This document shows, one piece after another, positions 8,282 to 15,906 of a stretch of 41,978 bases of DNA. Every line of letters begins with the position of its first letter. Positions within the stretch are counted from its first letter, which is position 1. The position numbers and the translations under genes were made by a program. The DNA lies in the NCBI GenBank assembly GCA_025359085.1, contig JANYHL010000086.1:1-41978 (forward strand), read 5' to 3'. This stretch comes from Gammaproteobacteria bacterium (GTDB lineage: Bacteria; Pseudomonadota; Gammaproteobacteria; Burkholderiales; Burkholderiaceae_C). The notes below the pieces were generated by a model. That model had not been told where the DNA came from and searched no databases. It saw only the letters and a list, made by a program, of their open reading frames with translations.

Positions 8282-9913
8282 ATGACTTATCAAGCCGAAA
8301 CCCGCCGCCGCCGCACCTTTGCCATCATTTCCCACCCGGATGCGGGCAAAACCACGCTGACCGAAAAGCTCTTGCTGTTCTCGGGCGCGATCCAGATCGC
8401 AGGCTCGGTGAAAGCCCGCAAAGCCACGCGCCACGCCACCAGCGACTGGATGGAAATCGAGAAGCAGCGCGGTATTTCCGTGGCCTCGTCGGTGATGCAA
8501 ATGATGTACCGCGACCATGTCATCAACCTGCTCGACACCCCCGGCCACAAAGACTTCAGCGAAGACACCTACCGCGTGCTGACCGCGGTCGACTCGGCGC
8601 TGATGGTGATTGACGCGGCCAACGGGGTCGAGTCGCAAACCCGGCGCCTGATCGAGGTCTGCCGCCAGCGTGACACGCCGATCATCACCTTCATCAACAA
8701 GATGGACCGCGAAGTGCGCGACCCGCTGGGCATTCTGGACGAAGTGGAGCGGGAGCTGGGCATGCCTTGCGTGCCCATGACCTGGCCGGTGGGCCAGGGC
8801 AAGACCTTTGGCGGCATCATCAACCTGCGCACGCAGACCATGACGGTGTTTGAGTCCGGCAGCGAGCGCTTGCCGCAGGACTTTGACGCCATGCCTTTGT
8901 CCGACCCCGAGGCGCTGCACAAGCGCTTTGGCCATGAATGGGACACGGCGCTCGAAAGCATGGAACTAGCCACCGGGGCTTCGCCGAGCTTCGACCGCGA
9001 AGCCTTTCTGGCCGGCAAGCAAACCCCCGTATTCTTTGGCTCGGGCGTGAACAACTTTGGCGTGATGGAAGTGCTGGACGCACTGGTCGATCTAGCGCCG
9101 TCGCCCGGGCCGCGCACCAGCTCGTTCGTGGTCAACAAGCAGCCCGTCGTCAAGCAAGTCCAGCCCGAGGACGATGCGTTCTCGGGCGTGGTGTTCAAGG
9201 TGCAGGCCAACATGGATGCGAATCACCGCGACCGCATTGCGTTCGTGCGTATCGCCTCGGGCAAGTACACGCCGGGCCTGAAGCTCAAGGTGATGCGCAC
9301 GGCCAAGGAACTGCGCCCGACCAGCGTGGTGACTTTCATGAGCCAGCGCCGCGAGGCGGTGGAAGAAGCCTACGCCGGTGACATCGTGGGTTTTACCACC
9401 CACGGCGGCGTGCAGTTGGGCGACACCATCACCGATGGTTCGGTGAATCTGCTGTTCACCGGCCTGCCGTTTTTTGCGCCCGAGCTGTTCATGACCGTGG
9501 TGCTCAAGAACCCCTTGCGCACCAAGCAGTTGCAGCAAGGTCTGGCGCAGCTCGGCGAAGAAGGGGCAATTCAGGTGTTTCGCCCCGAAGTCGGCGGCAA
9601 TATGCTGCTCGGCGCGATCGGCCAGTTGCAGTTTGAAGTCGTGCAGCACCGCCTGAAAGGTGAGTACGACGCCGACATCCGCCTGGAGAGCAGCCAGTAC
9701 ACCGGCGCGCGCTGGATCACCGCCGACTCTTCCGCTGAGCTCAAGACTTTTTGCGAGGCCTACCCGATGCGCATGGCGCGGGACGCGGCCAACACGCTGG
9801 CCTACCTGACGACCTCGCAATACGACGTGCGCCTGGCGCAGGAACGTTTCCCCAAGATCCATTTCCACCCGCTGCGCGAGCATGCGGGGCTGGCGCTGCA
9901 GTCGGCCGGCTAA
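8282..9913 (+). CDS. prfC: peptide chain release factor 3
   Basis: A 543-residue translational GTPase that recycles RF1/RF2 from the ribosome after peptide release. GTPase motifs are intact: HPDAGKTT (G1), DTPGHKDFSEDTYR (G3) and NKMDRE (G4). RF3-typical text follows, such as SGVVFKVQANMDANHRDRIAFV and EVGGNMLLGAIGQLQFEVVQ. The frame is open back to 8108, but that part runs antisense through the SAH riboswitch. The ATG at 8282, giving MTYQAETRRRRTFAIISHPD, is the family start. The gene is divergent from ahcY and shares the 283-base region between them. Length is normal and nothing is broken. Confidence 0.95.
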   Translation: MTYQAETRRRRTFAIISHPDAGKTTLTEKLLLFSGAIQIAGSVKARKATRHATSDWMEIEKQRGISVASSVMQMMYRDHVINLLDTPGHKDFSEDTYRVLTAVDSALMVIDAANGVESQTRRLIEVCRQRDTPIITFINKMDREVRDPLGILDEVERELGMPCVPMTWPVGQGKTFGGIINLRTQTMTVFESGSERLPQDFDAMPLSDPEALHKRFGHEWDTALESMELATGASPSFDREAFLAGKQTPVFFGSGVNNFGVMEVLDALVDLAPSPGPRTSSFVVNKQPVVKQVQPEDDAFSGVVFKVQANMDANHRDRIAFVRIASGKYTPGLKLKVMRTAKELRPTSVVTFMSQRREAVEEAYAGDIVGFTTHGGVQLGDTITDGSVNLLFTGLPFFAPELFMTVVLKNPLRTKQLQQGLAQLGEEGAIQVFRPEVGGNMLLGAIGQLQFEVVQHRLKGEYDADIRLESSQYTGARWITADSSAELKTFCEAYPMRMARDAANTLAYLTTSQYDVRLAQERFPKIHFHPLREHAGLALQSAG

Positions 9914-9932
9914 TCGGGTACACCTTTTTAGT

Positions 9933-9960
9933 CCGTTCGTACTGAGCTTGTCGAAGTACC
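9933..9960. repeat. short intergenic inverted repeat (TTCGTACTGAGCTTGTCGAA type)
   Basis: Between prfC and the HAD gene lies CCGTTCGTACTGAGCTTG followed by TCGAAGTACC. It holds inverted arms TTCG/CGAA and GTACT/AGTAC. I recognise this as a REP-like intergenic repeat common in proteobacterial genomes. It ends six bases before the next start codon. Confidence 0.6.
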
Positions 9961-9966
9961 GCCACC

Positions 9967-10818
9967 ATGTTGCCGCTCACCGACTGGCCGCTGGAAGACC
10001 GCCGTCGTCTGATCGGCGTCTTCACTGACATCGATGACACGCTGACAACAGACGGGGCCATCACCCCCGATGCGCTGCAGGCACTGAGCGGTTTGAAAGC
10101 GGCCGGACTGCGTGTGATCCCCATCACCGGGCGGCCGATCGGCTGGTGTGAGCCGTTTGCCAATGGCGACCCGCTGCGCGGCATCGCACCCTGGCCGCTG
10201 GATGCCCTCGTGGCAGAAAACGGTGCGGTCGCCTTGGCCCCTGATAATTTATGCCAAATCAGCCTGCAGCCCTCATGGAATAAGCGCCTGCAGCTATCAA
10301 AAATATATCAACAGTCAGACGCCACGCGCGTCAACAACGTCATCCACCTGCAGCGAATTGCCGCCCAGGTGTTGCACGAGGTGCCCGGCGCCAGGCTGTC
10401 GCAGGACTCGCCCGGCCGCGAAACCGACATCGCCATCGACCACAGCGAATTTGCCCACCTGGCACCCGACCAGATTGCCCGGGTGGTGGCCCTCATGCAG
10501 GCCGCTGGCATGAACGCGTCTGTCAGCAGCATCCACATCAACGGCTGGTTTGGCAACCACAACAAACTGACAGGCGCGCGCTGGATCGTGCGCGAATTGT
10601 TCGGGCGCGATCTGGATGCGGAGCGGGATCAATGGGTGTATGTGGGTGATTCCACCAATGACCAACTGATGTTTCAGCATTTCAGGCACAGTGTCGGCGT
10701 CGCCAACATCCTGCGCTTCACGGCCGAGCTGACGCACCAGCCGCGCTACATCACCCGCCGTGAACGCGGCGCCGGTTTTGCCGAAGTGGCGCGCGCCATC
10801 CTCGCCGCGAAAGGTTAA
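9967..10818 (+). CDS. HAD superfamily (type IIB) hydrolase, sugar-phosphatase-like
   Basis: A 283-residue haloacid dehalogenase-type phosphatase. Motif I is FTDIDDTL near residue 18 (nucleophile and acid Asp), motif II is the ITGRP region, and motif IV is GDSTNDQLMF near residue 224. The large cap between motifs II and III fits the type IIB group, which includes mannosyl-3-phosphoglycerate and trehalose-6-phosphate phosphatases. The substrate cannot be named from sequence. Residues about 94-115 are encoded by a copy of the dispersed element, giving an odd stretch rich in Ser, Gln and Lys after the AENGAVAL motif. It is followed by a strong hairpin at 10827-10849. Confidence 0.8.
   Translation: MLPLTDWPLEDRRRLIGVFTDIDDTLTTDGAITPDALQALSGLKAAGLRVIPITGRPIGWCEPFANGDPLRGIAPWPLDALVAENGAVALAPDNLCQISLQPSWNKRLQLSKIYQQSDATRVNNVIHLQRIAAQVLHEVPGARLSQDSPGRETDIAIDHSEFAHLAPDQIARVVALMQAAGMNASVSSIHINGWFGNHNKLTGARWIVRELFGRDLDAERDQWVYVGDSTNDQLMFQHFRHSVGVANILRFTAELTHQPRYITRRERGAGFAEVARAILAAKG
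10247..10310 (-). repeat. dispersed palindromic element, in-frame copy inside the HAD gene
   Basis: On the minus strand it reads TTTTTGATAGCTGCAGGCGC, then TTATTCCATGA, then GGGCTGCAGGCTGATTTG. The left arm, right arm and AT-rich flanks are all present. It lies antisense to the gene but keeps its frame, coding residues about 94-115. Confidence 0.8.
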
Positions 10819-10826
10819 TATAAAAG

Positions 10827-10849
10827 TCGGCGGCCCAACCTGCCGCCGA
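10827..10849. terminator. 8-bp hairpin after the HAD gene
   Basis: Perfect stem TCGGCGGC / GCCGCCGA with a 7-base loop, nine bases after the stop codon at 10818. No T-run follows on the plus strand. On the minus strand CTTTTATATT follows. It is a possible weak terminator or RNA-stabilising stem. Confidence 0.35.
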
Positions 10850-10891
10850 TCCCGGCACCGCCCCTCACCCAGCCCAACCCAGCGAAGCGCC

Positions 10892-11344
10892 ATGTTTTTT
10901 ACCACCGATCTCGCCACTATCTCGCATGGCATTCAGCTCGCCGTCGCCCCGGTTTTTCTGCTCACCGCCGTGTCCGGCATGATTGGCGCGGTGGCGGGGC
11001 GGCTGGCGCGCATCATTGACCGCGCCCGCCTGCTGGAAGACCGGGTGGAAGCGGCCCCGCCGGATGAGCCCATGACGGCGCAGTACGCCGAGCTGGCGCG
11101 CCTGCGCAAGCGCGGCGCGCTGGTCAACACCTGCATTGCGCTGCTGACCGCTTGCGCCATTCTGATCGGCCTGACCATCGTGGTCCTGTTTCTCGGTGAA
11201 ACGACAGAGTTGCAGATTTATCGCGTCGCCACCTTCTGTTTTCTGTCGGGGGTTCTTTTTTTCCTGGCGGCGCTGCTGTGCTTTTTTTACGAAACCCTGT
11301 TGGCCACGCGCATACTCAAGTTTGGGCGCCCGAGAGACGTGTGA
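10892..11344 (+). CDS. DUF2721 family membrane protein
   Basis: A 150-residue protein with three hydrophobic segments: residues about 10-32, 72-98 and 108-135. Between the first two is a charged cytoplasmic-looking stretch (RLARIIDRARLLEDR). This matches the DUF2721 family of small bacterial inner-membrane proteins, whose function is unknown. The frame is open back to 10760 through the hairpin region. The ATG at 10892 is preferred because the family begins just before the first membrane segment. The start follows GAAGCG, a weak ribosome site. Confidence 0.75.
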   Translation: MFFTTDLATISHGIQLAVAPVFLLTAVSGMIGAVAGRLARIIDRARLLEDRVEAAPPDEPMTAQYAELARLRKRGALVNTCIALLTACAILIGLTIVVLFLGETTELQIYRVATFCFLSGVLFFLAALLCFFYETLLATRILKFGRPRDV

Positions 11345-11451
11345 GCCGTCGACGCGACACAGATCAATTTCTTTTTCCAGCTTTATTTTCGGGTGTTTGT
11401 TGCCCGCCAGCCCGCAATCCGGGCAAACCAGCCGCGGCCGCCTTTAAAATA

Positions 11452-11468
11452 CCCCCATTTAATGGAGG
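11452..11468 (+). promoter_or_regulatory. hairpin that covers the ribosome site of the cytochrome c gene
   Basis: CCCCCATTTAATGGAGG can fold on itself, with CCATT pairing AATGG and the outer CC pairing GG around one mismatch. Its right arm is the GGAGG that lies five bases before the GTG at 11474. A -10-like TTTAAAAT is just upstream at 11443-11450. The loop would be very small, so opening of the stem is needed in any case. Confidence 0.35.
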
Positions 11469-11473
11469 TGTTT

Positions 11474-12136
11474 GTGGTCTATCACCGATTCCTGGCAGCG
11501 CTTGTCGCTGGCTTGTGTTTGTACAGCGGGGCGACGTTCGCGGCTACCTTGTCTGCCCGTGCCACGGCGGGCGTGGATCTTCAGGCCAGGCTCAAGGAAG
11601 TGGAGCACGACCCGAAACTGTCCGAATCGCTTTTCAAAATGGGCGCCAAAGTCGCGACGGTCTGCGACAGTTGCCACGGTCAGGGCGGCAACAGCCACCG
11701 CACCGACATTCCAAATCTGGCCAGCCAAAACCCGGTCTACCATCTTGAACAACTGCGCCAGTACGCCATGGGTCAGCGTCACGATCCCTTCATGGAAGGC
11801 ATGATCAAGGCCATGAACAGCGACGAGAAGGTGGGCATGGTGATGTTTTATGCCTCTCAAAAAGTGACCCACAAGCCCATTCAAAATCCCGCGCTTGTCA
11901 CCAGGGGCAAAGTGCTCTATGAAAGTGCCTGCCAGCAGTGCCATGACGAAGAAGGGCATGGGGACGAGAAACTGGCCCGTATCGCCGGGCAACAACCGGT
12001 TTATCTGAATGCAGCGCTCAAGCGCTACCGTGCCGGAGCCGGTACGCGTCTGGACGCCCGCATGGCGGCCAACACCAAAAAAATGACGGACGCCGACATT
12101 GACGCGCTGGTCGCCTACACCATGTCACTGCAATAA
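11474..12136 (+). CDS. diheme cytochrome c (c4-like), exported
   Basis: A 220-residue periplasmic electron carrier with two heme-binding motifs, CDSCH near residue 65 and CQQCH near residue 153, each followed by class I cytochrome text such as PNLASQNPVYHLEQLRQY and IAGQQPVYLNAALKRY. The N-terminus is a Sec signal peptide with cleavage likely after GATFA. I choose GTG at 11474 because GGAGG sits five bases before it. ATG at 11462 is the alternative and adds four residues. Two-domain c4 cytochromes carry electrons to terminal oxidases. No oxidase gene is nearby, so its partner is unknown. Methionines in each domain (MEGMIKAMN, MAANTKKM) could supply the sixth heme ligand. Confidence 0.85.
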   Translation: MVYHRFLAALVAGLCLYSGATFAATLSARATAGVDLQARLKEVEHDPKLSESLFKMGAKVATVCDSCHGQGGNSHRTDIPNLASQNPVYHLEQLRQYAMGQRHDPFMEGMIKAMNSDEKVGMVMFYASQKVTHKPIQNPALVTRGKVLYESACQQCHDEEGHGDEKLARIAGQQPVYLNAALKRYRAGAGTRLDARMAANTKKMTDADIDALVAYTMSLQ

Positions 12137-12266
12137 ACGTAGACGTTCCGCGCATGACTGGCCGCTGTGAATCCTTGCACCCGGCCCTGAAAGCCCGTGA
12201 ATATATGACTGCCAGCGGGCTCGCCGCAACGCGGGCAGCGCCGGGGGGCGGGATAATCCTCCCCCT

Positions 12267-14156
12267 ATGGCATTAATTACCTTTCTCAACGCGCAACTGG
12301 CTTTCGGCCATGTTCCCTTACTCGACCACACCGACTTTGCCCTGGAGACGGGCGAGCGCGTCGGCCTGATCGGGCGCAACGGCACCGGCAAAACATCTTT
12401 TTTGAAAATCCTGGCCGGGTTTGAGAAAGCCGATGACGGCGCCTTGCAATGGCAACAAAACCTGCGCCTGGCGTATGTCGCGCAGGAACCGCAGCTCGAC
12501 CAGGAAGCTACTGTTTTTGTAGCTGCCAGCGCAGGGATCGCGGGGGTTATCGCCCTGATTGATCAATACTGTGAAGGGGTTGGCGACCTCGACCAGTTGC
12601 AAAGCAAGATTGAAGCACAAGGCGGCTGGAACTGGGAGCAACGCGTCACCGAAACCCTGCACCGCCTGCATCTGAATGAAAACGACATCATCGGCACGCT
12701 TTCCGGCGGCACCAAAAAGCGGGTCGCGCTGGCGCAGGCTTTGGTGGCGCAGCCCGACGTTTTGCTGCTGGACGAACCCACCAACCACCTCGACCTGGAC
12801 TCGATCGAATGGCTGGAAGACCTGCTGATTGGCTTCAAGGGCAGCGTCGTCGCCATCACCCATGACCGGAGTTTTCTGGACCGGGTGGCGACGCGCATCG
12901 TGGAGCTGGACCGGGGCATCTTGCGCTCCTATGACGGCAATTTCGCCCAGTACCAGATTCTCAAAGAGGATCAACTGGCGCAGGAAGCGGTCATCAGCGC
13001 CAAGGCGGACCGACTGCTGGTGCAAGAAGAAATCTGGATTCGCAAGGGCGTCGAGGCGCGCCGCACTCGCAGCCAGAGCCGCATTGTCCGACTGGAAAAC
13101 CTGCGGGCCAGCCGCAAGGCGCACCGAGAAGCCGTGGGCAAAGTCAAAATGGACGTGGCATCGGGTGGCCTGAGCGGCAAGCTGGTGGCCGAATTGACGC
13201 AGACCAGCCTGTCCTTCGGCGACAAAGTCATCATCAAGGACTTTTCCGCCACCCTTTTGCGCGGCGACAAAATCGGCTTGCTCGGCCCCAATGGGGCGGG
13301 CAAGACGACCTTGCTCAAGCTCATTCTGGGCGAATTGGTACCGGACAGCGGCAAGATTCGTCAGGGCACCAACTTGCAAGTGGCCTACTTTGACCAGATG
13401 CGCAATGCGCTCGACCTGGACGCCACGCTGGTGGACTTCATCAGCCCGGGCAGCGAATGGATCGAAATTGGCAACCAGCGCAAACACGTCAAGAGCTACC
13501 TGGGCGACTTCCTGTTTTCACCGGCCCGCGCCAACTCGCCGGTGCGCTCGCTCTCGGGCGGCGAGCGCAACCGGCTGCTGCTGGCGCGCTTGTTTGCCCG
13601 ACCGGCCAATGTGCTGGTGCTGGACGAGCCGACCAACGACCTGGACATCGAAACCCTGGAATTGCTGGAAGAATTGCTGCAAAACTACGCGGGCACGGTG
13701 TTTCTGGTCAGCCATGACCGCACCTTCCTGGACAACGTGGTGACCAGCACCATTGCCTTTGAGGGCGACGGGCTGTGGCGCGAATACGAAGGGGGCGTGC
13801 AAGACTGGCTGCTGCAATCCAGGCGCAGCAAAGAGATGCAGACTGCTATTAATTCAATAGCCACTACCGCACAACAGACGGGGGCCAGAGGCCAAAAATA
13901 CACAAAGTCCAGTGACAACAAGAAAATCGTGACGGCGCAAAAGCTCAGCAACAAGGCGCAACGCGAAGTCGACACTTTACAGGCAAGAATAGACGTGCTG
14001 GAGCAGGAACAGGCCACCGTGCGCGCCACCCTGACCGACGCCCATCTTTATGCCAAAGACCCGGCGCGCGCGACCGAACTGTACGCGCGCGACGCAGCGA
14101 TTGAAGAAGAATTGCTGACCTCGCTGGCACGCTGGGAAGAGCTCTCGGCCCTCTGA
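12267..14156 (+). CDS. uup: ABC-F family ATPase, Uup type
   Basis: A 629-residue soluble protein with two ABC domains in one chain and no membrane segments. The first has GRNGTGKTSFLK, LSGGTKKRVALAQAL and LLLDEPTNHLDLD. The second has GPNGAGKTTLLK, LSGGERNRLLLARLF and VLDEPTNDLDIETLE. The linker between them is the charged P-site-type arm. The C-terminal 100 residues are a predicted coiled coil (QREVDTLQARIDVLEQEQ), which marks the Uup group. ABC-F proteins act on ribosomes, and Uup also affects DNA integrity and transposon excision. Residues about 526-545, just before the coiled coil, are coded by a dispersed element copy. The 130-base region upstream shows only a lone -10-like GATAAT. Confidence 0.9.
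   Translation: MALITFLNAQLAFGHVPLLDHTDFALETGERVGLIGRNGTGKTSFLKILAGFEKADDGALQWQQNLRLAYVAQEPQLDQEATVFVAASAGIAGVIALIDQYCEGVGDLDQLQSKIEAQGGWNWEQRVTETLHRLHLNENDIIGTLSGGTKKRVALAQALVAQPDVLLLDEPTNHLDLDSIEWLEDLLIGFKGSVVAITHDRSFLDRVATRIVELDRGILRSYDGNFAQYQILKEDQLAQEAVISAKADRLLVQEEIWIRKGVEARRTRSQSRIVRLENLRASRKAHREAVGKVKMDVASGGLSGKLVAELTQTSLSFGDKVIIKDFSATLLRGDKIGLLGPNGAGKTTLLKLILGELVPDSGKIRQGTNLQVAYFDQMRNALDLDATLVDFISPGSEWIEIGNQRKHVKSYLGDFLFSPARANSPVRSLSGGERNRLLLARLFARPANVLVLDEPTNDLDIETLELLEELLQNYAGTVFLVSHDRTFLDNVVTSTIAFEGDGLWREYEGGVQDWLLQSRRSKEMQTAINSIATTAQQTGARGQKYTKSSDNKKIVTAQKLSNKAQREVDTLQARIDVLEQEQATVRATLTDAHLYAKDPARATELYARDAAIEEELLTSLARWEELSAL
13843..13901 (+). repeat. dispersed palindromic element, in-frame copy inside the ABC-F gene
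   Basis: Reads CTGCTATTAATTCAATAGCC, ACTACCGCACAACAGAC, then GGGGGCCAGAGGCCAAAAATA. This fits the left flank, middle and right arm of the element. It codes residues about 526-545, in the linker to the C-terminal coiled coil. Confidence 0.7.
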
Positions 14157-14187
14157 CCCAGCGCGCCGCCCCAACCGCCAAACACGC

Positions 14188-14496
14188 ATGACCGACCACT
14201 ACGCCACCTTAGGGCTAAGCAGCGATGCAACGCTGGCCGCCATTAAAAAGGCCTTTCGCCAGCAAGCATCGCTGCACCACCCTGACCGCAATGCCGCCAC
14301 CGCGGCCCCGGCGCGCTTTCGGGCGGTGCAAGAGGCTTACGAGCTGCTCTCCGATCCGGCCCGGCGTCAGACTTACGACGACAATCGGCGCCGCAACCTG
14401 CTCGACAGCCCGCTCGCTACCGCGCGCGAAATCTGGCAGCATTATTTTGACCCGTTGCTGCGGGACAGCCATGAGACAAAGAGTCCAAGACCATGA
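14188..14496 (+). CDS. J-domain (DnaJ-like) protein, short
   Basis: A 102-residue protein that is little more than a J domain. Helix II is KKAFRQQASLHH, the HPD tripeptide that stimulates Hsp70 ATPase is at residues 31-33, and helix III ends in AYELLSDPARRQTYDD. The tail of about 35 residues contains IWQHYFDPLL and ends in a short polar stretch. There is no Gly/Phe region, zinc domain or membrane segment, so it is a type III co-chaperone that would need its specificity from a partner. Its stop overlaps the start of the next gene as ATGA, and two further unknown genes follow, so that partner may be encoded here. It starts 31 bases after the ABC-F gene. Confidence 0.85.
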   Translation: MTDHYATLGLSSDATLAAIKKAFRQQASLHHPDRNAATAAPARFRAVQEAYELLSDPARRQTYDDNRRRNLLDSPLATAREIWQHYFDPLLRDSHETKSPRP

Positions 14497-15059
14497 ATAT
14501 TTCACCCTTTTTCCGCAACCTGCGCGCAACCTACGAGGCCGAGCTGGACGACTTGCGGTTTGACTCCGAAGGCCGTGACGTGTTGCGCCAGCGGCTGGCT
14601 CAGCGGCGCAAGGAACTGTCATTCTTGCTGCAGATGATGACGCTCAGCCCCGAGATGGTGGCGGTGACCCTGCATCAAGGCTTCACGTTCAAATCGCCAG
14701 CGATGATGGAACATCTGCTGACCCTGGCGCCGCAGGAGTTCCCCGACTGGGACAAGCTGGCCGATGCCATTGAACTGGCGCCGTGGACGCACGACCTGGT
14801 TCAGGCGATCCGCAAAGAGCCGATGGGCAACGGGTTTTTGACCGTCGCTGCCGGCATGGAATACATGCACCACAAACCGGCCACGGCACCGGCCCGCAGC
14901 CATGACGCGGAGGATGAGGTGGAGGTGGAGGTGGAGGTGGAGGAAGACACCGACGCCGAGTTGAGCCCCTTGGACGCCGAAGAAGAAAGCGACGCCCGTG
15001 CGCGCGAAGAAGCCGGCGCCGACTGGATGGTTGAGCAGGGTTTCGACCGCAAAAACTAG
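14493..15059 (+). CDS. unrecognised protein with acidic tail, coupled to the J-domain gene
   Basis: A 188-residue protein I do not recognise. Residues 1-125 look alpha-helical and soluble (ELDDLRFDSEGRDVLRQRL, then LTLAPQEFPDWDKLADAIEL). From about residue 130 the chain is low-complexity and strongly acidic, with an alternating Glu-Val run coded by four tandem GAGGTG units at 14916-14939. No signal peptide or membrane segment is seen. The start overlaps the J-domain stop by ATGA, which strongly suggests coupled translation and perhaps a complex with the J protein. An acidic tail is common in chaperone-like and nucleic-acid-mimic proteins, but that is only a guess. Confidence 0.7.
   Translation: MNISPFFRNLRATYEAELDDLRFDSEGRDVLRQRLAQRRKELSFLLQMMTLSPEMVAVTLHQGFTFKSPAMMEHLLTLAPQEFPDWDKLADAIELAPWTHDLVQAIRKEPMGNGFLTVAAGMEYMHHKPATAPARSHDAEDEVEVEVEVEEDTDAELSPLDAEEESDARAREEAGADWMVEQGFDRKN
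14916..14939 (+). repeat. tandem GAGGTG x4
   Basis: Four perfect 6-bp units followed by GAGGAA. They code for alternating Glu-Val in the acidic tail. Slippage would change tail length by two residues without loss of frame. Confidence 0.85.
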
Positions 15060-15080
15060 AAAAAGACCTTGCGGGACAGA

Positions 15081-15123
15081 CCGCAGCTACGCGCAGCGAG
15101 CCAGCTCTGTCCTCAACTGATTA
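15081..15123 (+). repeat. dispersed leader repeat, copy 1 (CTCTGTCCTCAACTGATTA)
   Basis: CCGCAG at 15081 and CTCTGTCCTCAACTGATTA at 15105-15123 match the sequence before phoU at 37508-37549. Eighteen of the 19 bases of the core are identical. It ends five bases before the next start codon. Confidence 0.7.
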
Positions 15124-15128
15124 AAAAT

Positions 15129-15875
15129 ATGAACCACCTTGCCCTCATCACCAAAACCCAGAGCCTGATTGCATCAGGCGACATCGTTGGCGCCGAAGCC
15201 GCCCTGGTTGAGTTGGCCGACACCGAGGGGGATTCAGCACTGATGCTGGTGTTGGAGCAGCTGCCCGCCAAAGACATCCTGGCCGTGATCCGCGAATACG
15301 ACAACTCCAAGGAGTCGGTTATCAACTTATTGGTATCACCGGCGCAGTTTGCCCACGCCGTGGTGATTGAAAAACAATACAAGGACCTGACCCGCAGCCA
15401 CCTGCGCGGCATGGTCAACTCGATCATCTTCCGCGACGGCGCCGAGCCACTGGAGTTTTTGACGGCGATGGGCGACCTCGAAGGGGGTGCCGAGGCGCTG
15501 GCCGACTATTTTGAAGAGAAATGGAGCCGCGTCGAGGCCTTTGCCCGCACTGGCACCTTTGACGGCTTCGACGACGACGGCCAGATGCTGTCCGAGACCG
15601 CGCTGCTGGCCTCGGCCTACGTGCAGCCGCGGGTTGAGCAAGACGAGGTGGCCGACCAGGACTGGATGGAGCTGGCCTGGCTTCTGCGCTACCAGTGCCC
15701 CGACCTGTTCATTGAAATGCTCTTGGTGCTGCGCGCCAAGGCGCGTGCGTTTGAGGCCGGACTGAGCGAGGAAGAGGACACGCCAGAGAATGATGTCAAG
15801 GTCGAAACCGGCGACACCGACCGTGGCAAAGCCACGCCCGCGGCGCTTGAATCCGATGAAGAATCCGCCATCTGA
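15129..15875 (+). CDS. unrecognised helical protein in the J-domain cluster
   Basis: A 248-residue soluble protein I cannot assign to a family. It looks entirely alpha-helical, with repeated helix pairs (SLIASGDIVGAEAALVELAD, AALVELADTEGDSALMLVLE) that resemble TPR or HEAT-like packing. It is acidic overall and ends in a charged low-complexity tail (LSEEEDTPENDVKVE). The frame is open from 15069, but the ATG at 15129 starts the regular helical sequence and lies just after the leader repeat. The ribosome site is poor. It belongs to the run of four genes led by the J-domain protein and is followed by another unknown gene within 31 bases. Confidence 0.65.
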   Translation: MNHLALITKTQSLIASGDIVGAEAALVELADTEGDSALMLVLEQLPAKDILAVIREYDNSKESVINLLVSPAQFAHAVVIEKQYKDLTRSHLRGMVNSIIFRDGAEPLEFLTAMGDLEGGAEALADYFEEKWSRVEAFARTGTFDGFDDDGQMLSETALLASAYVQPRVEQDEVADQDWMELAWLLRYQCPDLFIEMLLVLRAKARAFEAGLSEEEDTPENDVKVETGDTDRGKATPAALESDEESAI

Positions 15876-15906
15876 CGGCCCGCCAGACCCCACTCACTGC
15901 TTCACC

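Noticed and set aside
12514-12550. Possible further copy of the dispersed element in the first ABC domain
   Set aside because: TTTTTGTAGCTGCCAGCGC resembles the left arm but the right arm is not convincing, so it was not counted.
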